From Gemmatimonadota bacterium (lineage in GTDB: Bacteria; Gemmatimonadota; Gemmatimonadetes; Gemmatimonadales; GWC2-71-9): a DNA stretch of 13,163 nt. How positions within the stretch are numbered: position 1 is the first letter of the stretch; each line of letters opens with the position of its first letter. A program made the position numbers and the translations under genes. Location: assembly GCA_016880225.1 (NCBI GenBank), contig JAEHDT010000287.1, forward strand, positions 1 through 13,163. The letters are read 5' to 3'. The notes beneath the pieces were generated by a model, which searched no databases, was not told the origin of the DNA, and was given only the letters and a program-made list of their open reading frames with translations. Shown one piece after another: positions 12,833 through 13,163 of the stretch.

Positions 12833-13163
12833 CGCCGATAGACGACTCTGCCGCCGGCGATCGTGTAGCGCACGCGCGCCTGATCGAGCGAATCGGGCGG
12901 CGTGGCGAAGAGATCGCGGTCGAGCACCACGACGTCCGCCTCGTGGCCCGGCGCGAGCGTGCCCCGGCTCGCCTCATCGAAGGTCGCGTAGGCGTTCCCC
13001 ACGGTGTACGCCTGGAGCGCCTCTCCCACCGAGATCTTCTGCTCCGGCACCCATCCGGCCGGATGCTTGCCGTCGAGGGTGCGGCGGGTGACCGCCGCAT
13101 ACACGCCGAGGAGCGGGTCGAGGGGTGCGACCGTCCAGTCGGAGCCGAACGCGAGCCGTGCCC
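12829..13163 (-). CDS. Amidohydrolase (YtcJ-type), C-terminal part, runs off the window
   Basis: The minus-strand frame is open from the right edge to TAG at 12829-12831, giving the last 110 residues of a metal-dependent amidohydrolase of the amidohydrolase_3/YtcJ type. The motif FGSDWTVAPLDPLLG, just upstream of the GTG at 13104, contains the conserved metal-site/catalytic Asp. It is followed by VYAAVTRRTLDG, WVPEQKISVGEALQAYTVGNA and the C-terminal composite-domain ending G-T-L-A-P-G-H-E-A-D-V-V-V-L-D, then VRYTIAGGRVVY. All match the family end. GTG 13104 is therefore internal and not a start. Substrate is unknown. Whether a signal peptide exists cannot be seen. The gene is convergent with, and overlaps by 4 bases, the flavin reductase-like gene. 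Confidence 0.93.
   Translation of the reverse strand, partial: ARLAFGSDWTVAPLDPLLGVYAAVTRRTLDGKHPAGWVPEQKISVGEALQAYTVGNAYATFDEASRGTLAPGHEADVVVLDRDLFATPPDSLDQARVRYTIAGGRVVYRR

Noticed and set aside
12829..13104. A 91-residue stand-alone protein starting at GTG 13104
   Set aside because: The frame stays open to the window edge, and the residues upstream (FGSDWTVAPLDPLLG) are a conserved amidohydrolase motif, so this is an internal codon.

Overview
This is a GC-rich (roughly two-thirds G+C by eye), densely coded bacterial chromosomal segment. Several features suggest Gemmatimonadota or a close relative: a PknB-type kinase of the 'membrane anchor plus coiled coil' style, a CBM9-like/DUF5916 outer-membrane protein, a single-chain E1 alpha/beta 2-oxoacid dehydrogenase and a YtcJ-type amidohydrolase. 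This placement rests on protein style, not on a marker gene. I see no rRNA, tRNA, CRISPR array, insertion sequence or phage gene.

Left block (1-2861, + strand): the 3' end of an unrecognised gene, then three tightly packed genes: a TrmB-type regulator, an alpha/beta hydrolase with a lipoprotein-like signal, and a TetR-family regulator. The hydrolase start (GTG 1294) and the TetR start (apparently CTG 2268) each overlap the previous stop by 4 bases, so the three are probably co-transcribed and translationally coupled. Perfect palindromes sit at both regulator starts: 604-627 before trmB, and 2236-2259 plus 2284-2301 flanking the tetR start. They look like operators or RNA hairpins, and this block is the most interesting part of the window.

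Middle block (2987-8098, - strand): a Lon protease gene, a terminator-like hairpin (5623-5656), then a DUF5916 beta-barrel gene. The tetR and DUF5916 genes converge on a 125-base spacer carrying a G-run tract.

Right block (8346-13163): a Ser/Thr kinase (+), divergent from lon across a 247-base spacer, converges on a fused E1 alpha/beta gene (-). That gene is divergent from a flavin reductase-like gene (+) across only 30 bases, and the flavin reductase gene converges on a partial amidohydrolase (-). Both convergent pairs have interlocking stop codons (10187-10190 and 12829-12832). Most stand-alone starts here lack a Shine-Dalgarno sequence, and the 30-base divergent spacer carries two back-to-back -10-like boxes placed as for leaderless mRNAs.

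Apart from the trmB-hydrolase-tetR unit, the genes look like housekeeping or generic functions with no shared pathway.
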